The notes under the pieces are model-generated. The model made no database searches. It saw only the letters and a list, made by a program, of their open reading frames with translations, and was not told where the DNA came from. 64,000 nt of DNA from positions 142,880 to 206,879 of the forward strand of contig JALVZQ010000003.1 in the NCBI GenBank assembly GCA_027037535.1. Reading direction: 5' to 3'. How positions within the stretch are numbered: position 1 is the first letter of the stretch; every line of letters begins with the position of its first letter. The translations under genes were made by a program, and so were the position numbers. Positions 9,137 to 19,402 of this stretch are shown one piece after another. This DNA comes from Acidilobaceae archaeon (GTDB lineage Archaea; Thermoproteota; Thermoprotei_A; Sulfolobales; Acidilobaceae).

Positions 9137-12100
9137 ATGAGCAGGGATTTGTTAGTAGCTAGTCTAGCAGCATTATACCACGATCCTCCATGGAAGCCAT
9201 GGATCATAACAGGACCTTCAAGAATAAGGGACGAAGACCTAGTATCTGGCTTAGAAGAATTTGAAGGCTTACGCGAGATAAGACACCGTTATAAGAAGAT
9301 TATAGAACCGGTCAAAAAGAAGTTGGGGGGACATGAGAGACAGGCAGTTCTCGTACCATTGGCAATCGCTTTAAAACTAGAGAGAAAGAATCGGGACGAT
9401 CTAGCTAGTATCTATTATGAAGCGATTAACGTATTAACTGGTGAAAATAAAAGGCTGTACGATGGTATGAAAAAAGCCGACATATATGCTAGTGCAATAG
9501 ATAGATACGGACTATTTAACAAAATTCAAAAGTACTCAAAAGAAGAAGACAAGCTGGAACGAAGAATATACACTAGAACATTAAAATACGTTAATCCGTT
9601 CACCCTAGAAACCCTCAAAATACCTGATACAATAGACCATAAGCTTATTGTATCATTCATAGAGGGTTACTCAGAGATCGTAAGTGAGGCCCTAGTAAAC
9701 ACCTGTTCCTCGATGGGAGAAGAACATATCGTAAAATGCTTACCTATTATGCTAACAGTAGGATTCCTGCTATTAGAACCCTCATGGTACTATTATACAG
9801 GTTCACAGCCTGAGCATGAAGAAGTCTATGTCCCGCTGGCAGACACACGGATCCTTACTCATACAATATTCGATCATATAGATGCTGTTTTATCGACGCT
9901 AATTATAACATGGAATTATGGGGTTGGACCCGGCTGTATTAGTGTAATAGATCTAGCAGGAGTACAATCATGGATACAGGAATCCCGAAGACTACGAGAT
10001 CTATGGGCGTCGAGCTGGCTGGCCAGTTTCCTCGGCTGGAAGGCTATTGAGCCTCTCGTTCAAAGTTATGGTCCTGGAATAATGATTAGCCCCTCAGCTA
10101 GGCTAAACTCGTTTGTAGCGTCGAGGATACTCGGGGAATGGCTCGAAAAACTAGGAAACAAGCATGAATGGATATGGATAGCACTAGGTATAGATAAAGA
10201 GGCGAAGTGGCCTATTCATCCAATCCTTCCAGGCAGGTTGCTAGTAGCAATACCATCTATTGAATGCTCTACACTAGAAGAGAGAGTCTCAGGATCAATA
10301 TCTAGCTCGTGGAGGTATTTATTGAAAGAAGCCCTAGAACAGGTAACTCCAATATGCGGAGAAGACGAAGACCAGGAGACTTGTGTATTGAACGACGAAG
10401 AGTTGGGAGCACTAGTAAGAGAACTAGAACCTCCCCTCGCGGTAAGGATATACACGGTTAAACCCAGCCTGTCGAGCCAGAATATGCAATCCGACATGCT
10501 ATACACGTGGTACGACGAGGCATTGCAGGAGTTGAATAAGCTAGAAAATATTAAGATCTCGGCTCCTGGACGTAGAACTGGATCAACATACCAGCTACTA
10601 GCAGAAAAAATCTATGAAAAGGGAAGACCAGCAAACTGTACAGTCTGTGGGAAAAGTATAGCAGTAATAGATGCCAGGAATATAAAAGGAAAAACAATTC
10701 ATAGCCATAGTAAGGTAATTGTAGAATTAGGAGGAGACAGACTCTGCCCTTATTGTTTAGTTAAAAGAATGCTTAGATACCTAATTAGTTACAAGGAGAA
10801 CTTTGCAAAACAACTGGTAGGTATCAGGACAAGTAAAGTCTTCAAGACTATTAGGTGGAACAGTGTTTGGGACCACTCCTCTAGGATGCAGGTTATAAGA
10901 GGAGTTCTTGAGCAAGATATCCCAGTAGAGTTAAGTAACATACTAGACAAATATAATTATGAAATATACCCTGAGGCCATATACAAACTATACATAATGC
11001 TAGGTAAACCACCTAGTCAACAACGCTTACCCAGAAAGCTAGAGAATATTCTACTCTCCAGATTACAGGATGTGGACGATGCAGAGAAAGAATATTATTC
11101 AAAACTCCTATGGTCTATTATATCCGCGGCGTTAGATAATCCGCAAATCCTGGAAAAAACTGAAGAAACAACTCAAGAAATAGAACAGCTAGTTGATTTA
11201 GTCAATAAAATGACTAGAGCTATAGGAAAACTATTCGGCAACATACCTCGACGATACGCTATAATCGCTGCGGACGGAGACTACATGGGCAAAGGGCTGC
11301 TAAGCGGAAAGATACCGCGCGGATGGATTATAAAAAAGAAAAGAGAAGACATTCTAGAAAGCGAGAACCCGCTAAAACCTGCCTCGCCCAAGGAATACTT
11401 TAAAGAAGACGTCACACTCGCAGCGGTCGGGTCAGCCTCTGAAGTTGCGGATAGGATTAGAAAAGCTTACGAGGATCTATCCAGTGATATAGAGAAAATC
11501 GTAGAGAAGCAACACGAGGAATACTTACAAAGCTGTGCAACAATCAGAGAAAACGACCCAGTATCCAGGAGCCCTAAGACATTGATAGTGACTCCAAGTT
11601 TTCACGCAACAATTAGTAGAAGCCTAGCAGTTGTTATAGCTCTAGATGCAATCCTAAGCACAATGCATGGAGCCGAAATAATCTATCTAGGCGGAGACGA
11701 CGCACTACTCGTAGCACCCCCGATGACCCTAGTACCGGATAAGAGACAAGGAGGTGAACTCAGTTACGTAGTCAGGCTTCCTGCACTAGACATTATCCGT
11801 GTTCTTAGAGGAAACTGGAGAGGGACAGGATCACAATATAATAGAAGCAAAGTTATAGGATTCAATTTCATAACATATAGTGAACAAGGCCAGTTAAGAG
11901 TCTTACACGTTGCTCCAGCTCCAGGGGCTTACGGTAGAACAATCACCGTACACCTAAGTGACGCTAAGAAACCCATGTGGTTATCCATAGCCGCCTCCAG
12001 ACGATTAGAAGAAGCGAAAGATAACTCAACGATCCTAGTCAATAACAAAGAGATATTTAGAAAGGATATCTTGATAATGTCCAGCGATACACGCGGAGCA

Positions 12101-12697
12101 TTCATAGCTCCCTTATCGTTATGGCCAGGAAATTATAACTCGGCCTGGCCTCAAACCACGGCAAAGGAGATCCTATGTTTATCAGTATTATCGCCTCCAA
12201 CAAGGAGACCATTATCTGCGAGAATAATACATGATCTACCACTACTTACCGGTAGGTTCCTCTCATACAGAGGAGAGGCATCCCGTGACTTACAAATAAT
12301 GAAAGGAATAATAGCATCAACAATATCTAATGCAATCAATAAAGATAACCTAATAACAGCACTAAATATGAAGGGAATAACTAGAAATATACAATCAAAA
12401 GAACTCGCACTAAAACTTATCGATAGGTTTTTAGAGCAATTCTATGACTCAAACAGTTTACTCACACCGAATAAATCCAACTATAAGAATAATGTAGTAT
12501 GGACTAGAGTATCTGTAGATAACCTAATTGTGAACGGAGTAGATTATAGTAGTAACAGATATCTAGACACGTTCAAAAAAGATAATAATATCATTGTTCC
12601 AACGATCCTTTCACCCTTTGGCCTAGCCTACATTTATGAATCAGCAGTTTCCCTCCCCGAAGGTATCAATATAAAATGTCCTGGGGTGAGCATCTAA
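9137..12697 (+). CDS. cmr2: Cmr2 / Cas10, signature subunit with GGDD cyclase
   Basis: Cas10 is the largest type III subunit and, when target RNA is bound, makes cyclic oligoadenylates. The 1,186-aa product starts with an HD-like region containing LYHDPPWKPW. It has a zinc-finger region near residues 500-545 (CTVCGKS...LCPYCLVKR) and a palm domain with the intact cyclase motif YLGGDDALLV near residue 853. An intact GGDD implies active second-messenger synthesis, matching the neighbouring csx1. ATG 9137 is preceded by GGAGGTGA with good spacing; an in-frame GTG at 9125 overlaps the cmr6 stop. The gene ends in TAATG, sharing its last base with the cmr3 ATG. Confidence 0.97.
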   Translation: MSRDLLVASLAALYHDPPWKPWIITGPSRIRDEDLVSGLEEFEGLREIRHRYKKIIEPVKKKLGGHERQAVLVPLAIALKLERKNRDDLASIYYEAINVLTGENKRLYDGMKKADIYASAIDRYGLFNKIQKYSKEEDKLERRIYTRTLKYVNPFTLETLKIPDTIDHKLIVSFIEGYSEIVSEALVNTCSSMGEEHIVKCLPIMLTVGFLLLEPSWYYYTGSQPEHEEVYVPLADTRILTHTIFDHIDAVLSTLIITWNYGVGPGCISVIDLAGVQSWIQESRRLRDLWASSWLASFLGWKAIEPLVQSYGPGIMISPSARLNSFVASRILGEWLEKLGNKHEWIWIALGIDKEAKWPIHPILPGRLLVAIPSIECSTLEERVSGSISSSWRYLLKEALEQVTPICGEDEDQETCVLNDEELGALVRELEPPLAVRIYTVKPSLSSQNMQSDMLYTWYDEALQELNKLENIKISAPGRRTGSTYQLLAEKIYEKGRPANCTVCGKSIAVIDARNIKGKTIHSHSKVIVELGGDRLCPYCLVKRMLRYLISYKENFAKQLVGIRTSKVFKTIRWNSVWDHSSRMQVIRGVLEQDIPVELSNILDKYNYEIYPEAIYKLYIMLGKPPSQQRLPRKLENILLSRLQDVDDAEKEYYSKLLWSIISAALDNPQILEKTEETTQEIEQLVDLVNKMTRAIGKLFGNIPRRYAIIAADGDYMGKGLLSGKIPRGWIIKKKREDILESENPLKPASPKEYFKEDVTLAAVGSASEVADRIRKAYEDLSSDIEKIVEKQHEEYLQSCATIRENDPVSRSPKTLIVTPSFHATISRSLAVVIALDAILSTMHGAEIIYLGGDDALLVAPPMTLVPDKRQGGELSYVVRLPALDIIRVLRGNWRGTGSQYNRSKVIGFNFITYSEQGQLRVLHVAPAPGAYGRTITVHLSDAKKPMWLSIAASRRLEEAKDNSTILVNNKEIFRKDILIMSSDTRGAFIAPLSLWPGNYNSAWPQTTAKEILCLSVLSPPTRRPLSARIIHDLPLLTGRFLSYRGEASRDLQIMKGIIASTISNAINKDNLITALNMKGITRNIQSKELALKLIDRFLEQFYDSNSLLTPNKSNYKNNVVWTRVSVDNLIVNGVDYSSNRYLDTFKKDNNIIVPTILSPFGLAYIYESAVSLPEGINIKCPGVSI

Positions 12698-13806
12698 TGA
12701 ACAAATCGTTAATCGATATTAAGATCTTGCCTCTCGGAGGACTAACGTTTAAACCTCCAACACCCTTTGCCGCAGGAGTACACGGACCTGGTAGTTATGG
12801 TACTAGTCTATCTTATCCTCCGCCCTCCACTATATCCGGCATGTTATCCGGAATAGCCTATAACAGGCATAAGTGCGCTGATTTAGATACTATTACAGAT
12901 TTACATGTATCGGAGCCATTCGCAGATACAATATTATGCTTGAAGAATCTCCTAGGCGAACGCTTCAAACTATATACGGGGTTCCTCTCTAAAGACGATG
13001 ACATTTATGCCTATATAAACAAGGACGTGTTTCCCAGGCTTGATACCATATGCCCCGGCAAAAATATCTTGAAGACTGATAACATGATAAAAGCGGTAAA
13101 GCATAGACTTACAGGCATAAGCCTTGATAGGAGATCCAAAAACGTAAATGAGTCAATGCTATATAGTATTGAACGTGTCTCCTACACGCCGCAATCACAT
13201 ATAACAATTATAGCAGAAACAGAAGACCACGGTATCATGGTAAAAGATAGTTCAAATAGTATTGTAAAACTTGGCTCTAAAACGGGAATTGGAAAAATAG
13301 AAGTAACACAGGATAAGGGAGTTGATTATAGAATAATAGAGCCTGGAGATTATTGCGGTGTACTAGTCTCTCCTGCTATAATAGAAGAAAACCCGTTTAA
13401 TACAGGGACTGTAATAGTGTCCAATAAAAAGGTGGCTGAAAAACTGATGCAAAGCCTAATTAAGGATTCAGAGATTAAAGGAAGTGGCTATATAGTAGAA
13501 GTTCCCAAGGGAGAATACGAGTTCTCCGTATACAATGTCGGATGGAGCCTTAAATTTAACAAGCCTAGACCACCAAAGCTAATAATACCACCGGGTACAA
13601 GATTCTACATTAATATTGAACATGAAACAGAACTATTATTTATCAACAAATATAGCAGGTACCTCGCAGGCCTAGGGGCCTGGAATAGGCTAGGATGGGG
13701 AACAACTATACTATGCAAAGTAGAAAAAGGTGAAGACTGTGAAAATCCCCGTTGTTGTATATTAAATAAATTGGATCGTAATTTGGATTCCTCTATTATT
13801 TTCTAG
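12697..13806 (+). CDS. cmr3: Cmr3, crRNA 5'-handle-binding RAMP subunit
   Basis: Cmr3 pairs with Cmr2 and holds the 5' handle of the crRNA. The 369-aa product shows the family N-terminus ILPLGGLTFKPPTPFAAG, then GSYGTSLSYPPPSTISGMLS, and near the C-terminus a glycine-rich LAGLGAWNRLGWGTT. The usual wording of the first motif (FRDSRPF) is replaced by LTFKPPTPF, a conservative divergence. The ATG overlaps the cmr2 stop as TAATG. It is the last gene of the cmr operon, and the following A/T-rich 143 bp separates it from the convergent csx1. Confidence 0.9.
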   Translation: MNKSLIDIKILPLGGLTFKPPTPFAAGVHGPGSYGTSLSYPPPSTISGMLSGIAYNRHKCADLDTITDLHVSEPFADTILCLKNLLGERFKLYTGFLSKDDDIYAYINKDVFPRLDTICPGKNILKTDNMIKAVKHRLTGISLDRRSKNVNESMLYSIERVSYTPQSHITIIAETEDHGIMVKDSSNSIVKLGSKTGIGKIEVTQDKGVDYRIIEPGDYCGVLVSPAIIEENPFNTGTVIVSNKKVAEKLMQSLIKDSEIKGSGYIVEVPKGEYEFSVYNVGWSLKFNKPRPPKLIIPPGTRFYINIEHETELLFINKYSRYLAGLGAWNRLGWGTTILCKVEKGEDCENPRCCILNKLDRNLDSSIIF

Positions 13807-13949
13807 ATATTTACATTTTTCAGATGTTTTGAACATAGTATATTATTGGTTAATTTAGTGATTTTATAGGAATTCTTTGTAGAGTGTCTTTGCGATAATA
13901 TGATATAATTATTTAGTAAACTAGATAAAAATAATAAGAACCTATATTT

Positions 13950-15425
13950 TTACATTTTATATTCGATAAGAGACCAAAGATCAATATTCTTATTACTATC
14001 ATGTATACAAACATCTTCTGCATGGATTATTATTCTACATTTTTCCCAATCCGATTTTTCCGGGCAGTCAATATATATAATATCGGTGTGCCATCCGCCA
14101 TGGGCTATAAGATCTCGAACAAACTTATTGCAGTTATCTTTAGAGCCTGATCCTATAGAGTAGAGTAGGCTTAGCTTTGTTTTACTCAGGGATTGAGACA
14201 TAGAACTATCTATCTTTTTATTTAGCTTCTCGATTTCACGATTCTGAATCGTCCCAAACAATAAGACTCCCTTATATATTCTATCGGATATGATGCGAAT
14301 AGACGAGATTGAAGGTAATGAATATTCCTCCTGGTCTCTTTTGAGTACGTCCATAACCCTTTCCAGGAGAATTTGTGCGTAGATCAATATTCTAAATCCT
14401 TCGTCGAATCTGAGTCTTCTCCTAATTTCTTTTTCTTCCCGTAGTACTCTTATCTCGTTTTTCCAGAAGGATACAGCTTTATCTACTATGTCTTGTATGG
14501 TTCTTAGAGTTTCTTCTCCTCTTGTAGCGGTATAATATGCTAGTTCGGGTACGAGCCCATATCGTACTAGTTTTATTGTTATTTTTGCATGTTGAAGGGC
14601 CTCCATTGCCTCTTTATGAAACGATTTTATCTTTTCTTTGAGCTCATCGTTAGGCTTGCCCACAGGGGATACGATTTTATTAGCGGAGTTGGAGAGCAAG
14701 AGATTTTCTAAATAGGGGATTAGGCTTGCATAGTTTATGGCCTCTTTTAGGATGTTTTGTACGGTTCCCTTGTATAGAGACTGTTTACAATGGTCAAGGT
14801 CATTAGGAGAGCATGGATTGTTTTTGTTTCTTGAGCAAGCGATGCCTTGTTCTTTATTGAAGCTGACAGGGTCGCTATTGTATACCTCGAGCTTAGCGTC
14901 ATCATTGCCTGTAGGGGGTCCTACAAGGGATAGTGCTTCTTTAACAGCCTGGTATGCTAGTGTAGGCATATAGTTTACTCCGTGAGTGGTGTCGAGTAGT
15001 ACTCTTTTACGGGGATGTTTTTTCAAGAGATTAGTCATAGTGTAGAGCATCATATAGTAGAAGTCCCGTGGCTTTCCGACCACGCGGCCGTCTATCTTGC
15101 TTATTGTACCAGGCAAGACGTGGATATCTGCTTCTAATCCACACATGTATTCTCTGACTTTCTTTTTTATTGTGTCGATAGTCTCATCGTAGGAGTCTAG
15201 TATCCCGTATACATTGTGGTTTACTGCGAGTGTGTCTGAGACAACAACTATAACATCGTCCGAGGAATACTCTTCTCCCAGCCTGCCTACTAGCAGGCTA
15301 AGACTAGTAAAACTCTCAACACTCTTTTTGCCGTCATCGTCTAGGTACTCCATATATTTCCAAGAGGCCGGATCGCCCCAAGTAGCTACGATTAATCTAC
15401 TATGATTATTACTCAAACATATCAC
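13950..15425 (-). CDS. csx1: Csx1, CARF-HEPN ancillary RNase
   Basis: Csx1 is a homo-oligomeric RNase switched on by cyclic oligoadenylate from Cas10. The N-terminal CARF domain begins with a Rossmann-like strand (SRLIVATWGDPASW) and contains DTTHGVNYMPTLAYQAV at residues 145-161, the classic Csx1 ligand-binding signature. The C-terminal HEPN domain carries RDLIAHGG near residues 436-443, an R-X4-H catalytic motif with Asp where Asn is more usual. The length, 491 aa, is typical. It is convergent with the cmr operon and has its own promoter region upstream of 15425. Confidence 0.93.
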   Translation of the reverse strand: MICLSNNHSRLIVATWGDPASWKYMEYLDDDGKKSVESFTSLSLLVGRLGEEYSSDDVIVVVSDTLAVNHNVYGILDSYDETIDTIKKKVREYMCGLEADIHVLPGTISKIDGRVVGKPRDFYYMMLYTMTNLLKKHPRKRVLLDTTHGVNYMPTLAYQAVKEALSLVGPPTGNDDAKLEVYNSDPVSFNKEQGIACSRNKNNPCSPNDLDHCKQSLYKGTVQNILKEAINYASLIPYLENLLLSNSANKIVSPVGKPNDELKEKIKSFHKEAMEALQHAKITIKLVRYGLVPELAYYTATRGEETLRTIQDIVDKAVSFWKNEIRVLREEKEIRRRLRFDEGFRILIYAQILLERVMDVLKRDQEEYSLPSISSIRIISDRIYKGVLLFGTIQNREIEKLNKKIDSSMSQSLSKTKLSLLYSIGSGSKDNCNKFVRDLIAHGGWHTDIIYIDCPEKSDWEKCRIIIHAEDVCIHDSNKNIDLWSLIEYKM

Positions 15426-15512
15426 CGAAGAACAATTTACTATAATATGAGAACAACTCCGTTAAATATCTGTATCGTGGAGGCAAAAAGTGAATATCGA
15501 GTTTAGAATAAT

Positions 15513-16196
15513 TTATGGATAACTATATGTTTCTCCTGGTTGTAGTATGATTACTTTTGTTTCTGGGGTTTTTTCTTCGACTAGTTTCTTGAATTCTTCT
15601 GGTTTTCCGTAGAGTACGGGGAAGGTGCCCCAGTGCATTGGTATTGCTACTTTTGGCTTTATGAGCTCTACTGCTTTCGCTGCCTCTACGGGGTCCATTG
15701 TGAAGTGTCCGCCTATTGGTAGGAGTGCTATGTCGGGCTTGTAGAGCTCTCCTATGAGCTTCATGTCCATTGTGACGCCCGTGTCTCCTGCGTGGTATAT
15801 GGTGGCTTCTTTTCCTATGATTACTACTCCTGTTGGTGCTCCATAGGGGCTGCTGTGGGTTGCTGGTGTTAGGGCGATTTTGAGATCGTCTACAAGCATG
15901 GGGCCTCCAATGTTTCCGCCTATTGCTCGGCTTGGGTCGCCTATTTGTTCTCCTACATAGTTTGCTAGCTCGTAGATCGCTACTATCTTGGCGTTCTTGT
16001 TGTTCTTGAGTATTGTTATAGCATCTCCTAGGTGGTCTCCGTGGCCGTGGGTTAGTACTACTAGGTCAACGTCCTTTACATCCTCTGGCTTGACCGGGCT
16101 GAGGGGATTCGATAGATAGGGGTCTATGAGTATCTTCTTGCCGTCGAGCTCTACGAGGAACGCGCTGTGCCCATAGAATGTTATCTTGGCCATCAT
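15513..16196 (-). CDS. UPF0173 metallo-beta-lactamase-fold hydrolase
   Basis: This 227-aa protein is a full-length UPF0173 member. The metal-binding motif LTHGHGDHLGDA lies near residue 50, with further ligands at ATHSSPYGA, HAGDTGVT and the C-terminal IPMHWGTFP. Family members are conserved in archaea and bacteria; the substrate is not established. MMAK offers two adjacent ATG starts; the purine-rich GGTGAAG sits just upstream. It is transcribed singly and divergently from map. Confidence 0.93.
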   Translation of the reverse strand: MMAKITFYGHSAFLVELDGKKILIDPYLSNPLSPVKPEDVKDVDLVVLTHGHGDHLGDAITILKNNKNAKIVAIYELANYVGEQIGDPSRAIGGNIGGPMLVDDLKIALTPATHSSPYGAPTGVVIIGKEATIYHAGDTGVTMDMKLIGELYKPDIALLPIGGHFTMDPVEAAKAVELIKPKVAIPMHWGTFPVLYGKPEEFKKLVEEKTPETKVIILQPGETYSYP

Positions 16197-16418
16197 ACTT
16201 CACCTCCATGTAATCCTGTCTCGATATTATTATAGTGGGCGTTAAGGGGATAAAACTATACTAATACATCTACGCGGAACCACGGGCATGGTAAAGAGAT
16301 AAGAGGCATGCCTATAAATTCCATGGGCCCCAGCAAAAGCATACAGGGCCATGGGCTTATCCATATAGAGGATACAATAGCTATGACAGCCACACTATGA
16401 CTCGGGGAGGATGAAGAA

Positions 16419-17339
16419 TTGTTCATCGAGGAGACAATGGTCGAGAAACTAGTTGAGGCCGGCCGAATAGCCATAGGCGCCCGGGAACACGGAGCAAGCC
16501 TTGTCAAGCCCGGGGCCAGTGCCCGCGAGGTCTGCGAGGAGGTAGAGGACTGGATAAGGAGAAAAGGCGGGGAACCAGCGTTCCCATGCAATTTTAGCGT
16601 GGACGAGGTCGCGGCCCACTATACGCCTGGGGTCAAGGACGATATACGTCTCCGCGGCGATGAAGTAGTCAAGATAGACGTCGGCGTCCACGTAGAAGGC
16701 TACATAGCGGATACAGCGGTTACAGTAGACCTCTCCGGGAAATATAATCGGCTCCTTGAAGCCGCCAGTAAAGCATTGGAGGCTGTCGTGGAGATAATGA
16801 AGCCCGGGATACGGATATACGATATCGGGAAGACAGTAGAGAACACCATTAAAAGATACGGGTACAAGCCAGTACGGAACCTCACAGGCCACACAATAGG
16901 CCACTACCTCATACACGCCGGGACAACCATACCAAACTACGCGGATAGAACAACATTCTACAAGAGGCTCCGCCCCGGAACACTGGTAGCGGTCGAGCCA
17001 TTCGCCACGAATGGCAAGGGCCTCGTGAAAGAGGGGAAGATAACCAATATCTATAGCCTGACCGGTAAGAGGCCACGGGCGAAGCTGAACGAGGCCGAGT
17101 CCACAGCGTTATCTATTATAGTGGAGAAGTACAAGACGTTGCCCTTCACTCCAAGATGGCTCATAGGCGAGCTAGGAGAAGACAAGGCTGAGGCTGCTGT
17201 ACGAGGACTCTACATGAAGGGCGTATTGCATGGTTACCCGATCCTCGTGGAGTCCGGTAAGGGACGGGTCTCACAGTTCGAGCACACGTTCCTAATATTG
17301 AAGGATAGGGTTATAGTGACGACGTTGAAGCGGGACTAG
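16419..17339 (+). CDS. map: Methionine aminopeptidase, type II
   Basis: Removes the N-terminal Met from nascent proteins. The dinuclear metal ligands of the pita-bread fold are present: two Asp in KIDVGVHVEGYIADTAVTV, His in TGHTIGHYLIHAG, Glu in VAVEPFAT and Glu in the C-terminal QFEHTFLIL. The insertion after the fourth motif marks it as type II. The TTG start at 16419 follows GGGGAGG with 8-bp spacing; an in-frame ATG lies at 16437. The product is 306 aa, usual for archaeal Map. Confidence 0.96.
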   Translation: MFIEETMVEKLVEAGRIAIGAREHGASLVKPGASAREVCEEVEDWIRRKGGEPAFPCNFSVDEVAAHYTPGVKDDIRLRGDEVVKIDVGVHVEGYIADTAVTVDLSGKYNRLLEAASKALEAVVEIMKPGIRIYDIGKTVENTIKRYGYKPVRNLTGHTIGHYLIHAGTTIPNYADRTTFYKRLRPGTLVAVEPFATNGKGLVKEGKITNIYSLTGKRPRAKLNEAESTALSIIVEKYKTLPFTPRWLIGELGEDKAEAAVRGLYMKGVLHGYPILVESGKGRVSQFEHTFLILKDRVIVTTLKRD

Positions 17340-17356
17340 TAACGATGGCTCCGCCT

Positions 17357-17380
17357 GGTGTTAACCGGGGAGTTAACACA
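17357..17380. repeat. Dispersed 24-bp palindrome, copy 1
   Basis: GGTGTTAACC, four G/A-rich bases, then GTTAACAC form a near-perfect inverted repeat between map and the DUF1512 operon. The same element recurs at 21018-21041 and, inverted, at 21714-21737. It could be a hairpin, an operator or a mobile repeat. Confidence 0.8.
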
Positions 17381-17461
17381 AGATTTGTGTGCTGTGTTTA
17401 ATAAGGCCTCTTATATTCCCAAATATACCAGGATATATCCAACGGCGGGTGCAGAATACAG

Positions 17462-18697
17462 ATGACCGACTGGGCAGCATGGATAAGCGCAATAAGCCAA
17501 CTACTATTCCTAGTAATATTCCTAGCACTCTTCATGGGAGCCAACCAAAGACTACAACTATACGTCTGGACCAAGGACATACGGGCAAAACTCCTCCTAC
17601 TAGAAGACCTAAAGAAACGAGCAGAGAAACAAACCCTCGACTACATGCTCGACAAGAAAGCAAAGAACCCCTCAAAAATATTGGAGAGAGTCAAGAACTT
17701 CTTCGTGATAAGCCCCGTAGACATAGAGCCAACCGACATCATACGGAGACTCGAACACCTCATAGTAACACGAACAACGAAATACAAGGAGCTCTTCAAG
17801 ACAGCAATGCCGGAAGCAAACGAGGTAGACCGCACCAAGGCAGAGACAGCAGCGGAGATAACCGCGGTACTAGACTTCATCCACCGCTACGTTAGGCACT
17901 TGCTCCTCACAGGAGAGAAGACAAAGAACTGGGTACTCATAATGCAGCTACAACTAGTAATGCCAATGATAGTACAACTAGCAGAAACCTACAGCAAGGC
18001 GCTAAACGATTTCCTCGTGGGGGCACCAATAGGAGACAGTGCAGGCCCAATAGTAGCAGTTAGACTAGCCGGCTACGAGGCCGAGTGGAAGACGGTAGAC
18101 GAGGACACAGTCTATACTGAGGCAGAGCTAGAAGGCAGGAAACTAGTACTAGTAAAGGCGAAGGGCCCCGGATCAAACGTTGGAAGACCAGGATACGCCA
18201 CCTACCAGATCATAAAGGAGATGGTCGAGAAAGGAGAGAAACCAGCACTAATGATAACAGTAGACGCCGCGCTCAAAATGGAAGGAGAAGAAACGGGAAC
18301 AGTCGCGGAAGGAGTAGGAGCCGCTATAGGAGATATAGGCCCAGAGAAGATAAGGTTCGAGAGGATCGCGGCCGAGTACAAGATACCGTTACGAGCAGTC
18401 ATAATAAAGATGGGCATGGAGGAAGCAATACTAACAATGAAGAAAAAGATAAGCGACAACCTCGACAAAGCAGTAGAAACAGTCAAAAACATAATACTAG
18501 AAGAGACAAAGCCCGGCGACATCGTGGTAGTAATAGGAGTAGGAAACAGTATAGGAGTAGGACAAAAACTAGAAGGAACAAATAAGGAACAAGAAACAAG
18601 CGTAGAGGAGCAAGCCAATGAACAAGTATTGGAGAAACCAGCCAATAAACAACCAGAACCTAGAGAGAAAGGAGAAGAGAAGGAGGCAGAGGAATAA
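17462..18697 (+). CDS. DUF1512 archaeal membrane-anchored protein
   Basis: The 411-aa protein has one N-terminal membrane segment (about residues 10-27) and a long soluble part, consistent with DUF1512, a family found mainly in Crenarchaeota with unknown function. Conserved blocks include FLVGAPIGDSAGPIVAVRLAG and KAKGPGSNVGRPG, glycine-rich loops that might bind a nucleotide or metal (inference). The last ~60 residues are a low-complexity Glu/Lys/Asn/Gln tail. Codons end mostly in A or C. Its TAA overlaps the ATG of the next gene. Confidence 0.8.
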   Translation: MTDWAAWISAISQLLFLVIFLALFMGANQRLQLYVWTKDIRAKLLLLEDLKKRAEKQTLDYMLDKKAKNPSKILERVKNFFVISPVDIEPTDIIRRLEHLIVTRTTKYKELFKTAMPEANEVDRTKAETAAEITAVLDFIHRYVRHLLLTGEKTKNWVLIMQLQLVMPMIVQLAETYSKALNDFLVGAPIGDSAGPIVAVRLAGYEAEWKTVDEDTVYTEAELEGRKLVLVKAKGPGSNVGRPGYATYQIIKEMVEKGEKPALMITVDAALKMEGEETGTVAEGVGAAIGDIGPEKIRFERIAAEYKIPLRAVIIKMGMEEAILTMKKKISDNLDKAVETVKNIILEETKPGDIVVVIGVGNSIGVGQKLEGTNKEQETSVEEQANEQVLEKPANKQPEPREKGEEKEAEE

Positions 18698-18996
18698 TGC
18701 CCGAAACACTATATCCAGACTGGCTCCAGAGCATCATAGTCTTCATACTCCTAGGAGTAGTAATCTACATGCTCATGAGGCAAGCCAGAGAACTACGCGA
18801 AATGCAGGAACGCCTCCAGAGAAAAGTCAAACGCTACACAATAATCGACTGCAACGGAAAAGACTACAGGAGAGAATACAAGGAAGGAGACTACGTAGGA
18901 GCACAAGCCGAATGCCCAGAAAACCAGAAAGGATACATAAAAACAATCTACGCAGAGGAGCCAGAAGATAAAAACAAGAAGAAAAAGAAACAGTAA
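18697..18996 (+). CDS. Small single-pass membrane protein paired with DUF1512
   Basis: This 99-aa protein has one membrane segment near residues 12-28 (IIVFILLGVVIYMLM), then a coiled-coil-like REMQERLQRK stretch and a small domain around YTIIDCNGKDYRREYKEGDYVGA ending in a Lys-rich tail. The TAATG junction with the DUF1512 gene implies coupled translation, so the two products probably act together at the membrane. I do not recognise a named family. Confidence 0.7.
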   Translation: MPETLYPDWLQSIIVFILLGVVIYMLMRQARELREMQERLQRKVKRYTIIDCNGKDYRREYKEGDYVGAQAECPENQKGYIKTIYAEEPEDKNKKKKKQ

Positions 18997-19164
18997 ACTA
19001 GAACAGGGTACAATCCTTCAAAAACATCTATTATTAATGAAATATTCTATGGTTGAACTACTAAATCATAGGTTAGGATTACTATCTAATAAGCAAATGT
19101 TAAAGTATCATAGCCTCCGAAAAGAATATGGAGTATTCGTTTATACCTATAGAGATCATAATGG

Positions 19165-19353
19165 CTAAACCTTATCCAGATACCTCTTAAGTTCTGCTTC
19201 ACTAGACTCTCCCAGTATGCATATAAGATCCTTTAGTTTTCTCCTGATAGGTTTATTTATCCATACCTCGACTTCTTCTCCTTCCCTCAACTGTAACGGT
19301 TCCAAGGGCTTAAGAAATCCTTTTTCGTATCGTGCTCTGATTGTTTTCGACAA
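19165..19353 (-). CDS. AF2212-type (DUF104) antitoxin-like protein
   Basis: A 62-aa protein with the DUF104 signature: IRARYEKGFLKPLEPLQLREGEEVEVWI at the N-terminus, followed by a short helical tail. The family usually acts as antitoxin to PIN-domain VapC proteins. No toxin gene is adjacent: metG lies 50 bp downstream and only 168 bp of non-coding DNA lies upstream. It is therefore an orphan or regulates a distant partner. Confidence 0.75.
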   Translation of the reverse strand: MSKTIRARYEKGFLKPLEPLQLREGEEVEVWINKPIRRKLKDLICILGESSEAELKRYLDKV

Positions 19354-19402
19354 GTCCTATCCCTAGTATTCAAATATGTCTAGCGGAGAAAATTAGGTTG
19401 GC

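Noticed and set aside
16449..16916. 155-codon frame opposite map
   Set aside because: Antisense shadow of methionine aminopeptidase; Tyr/Cys-rich and without motifs.
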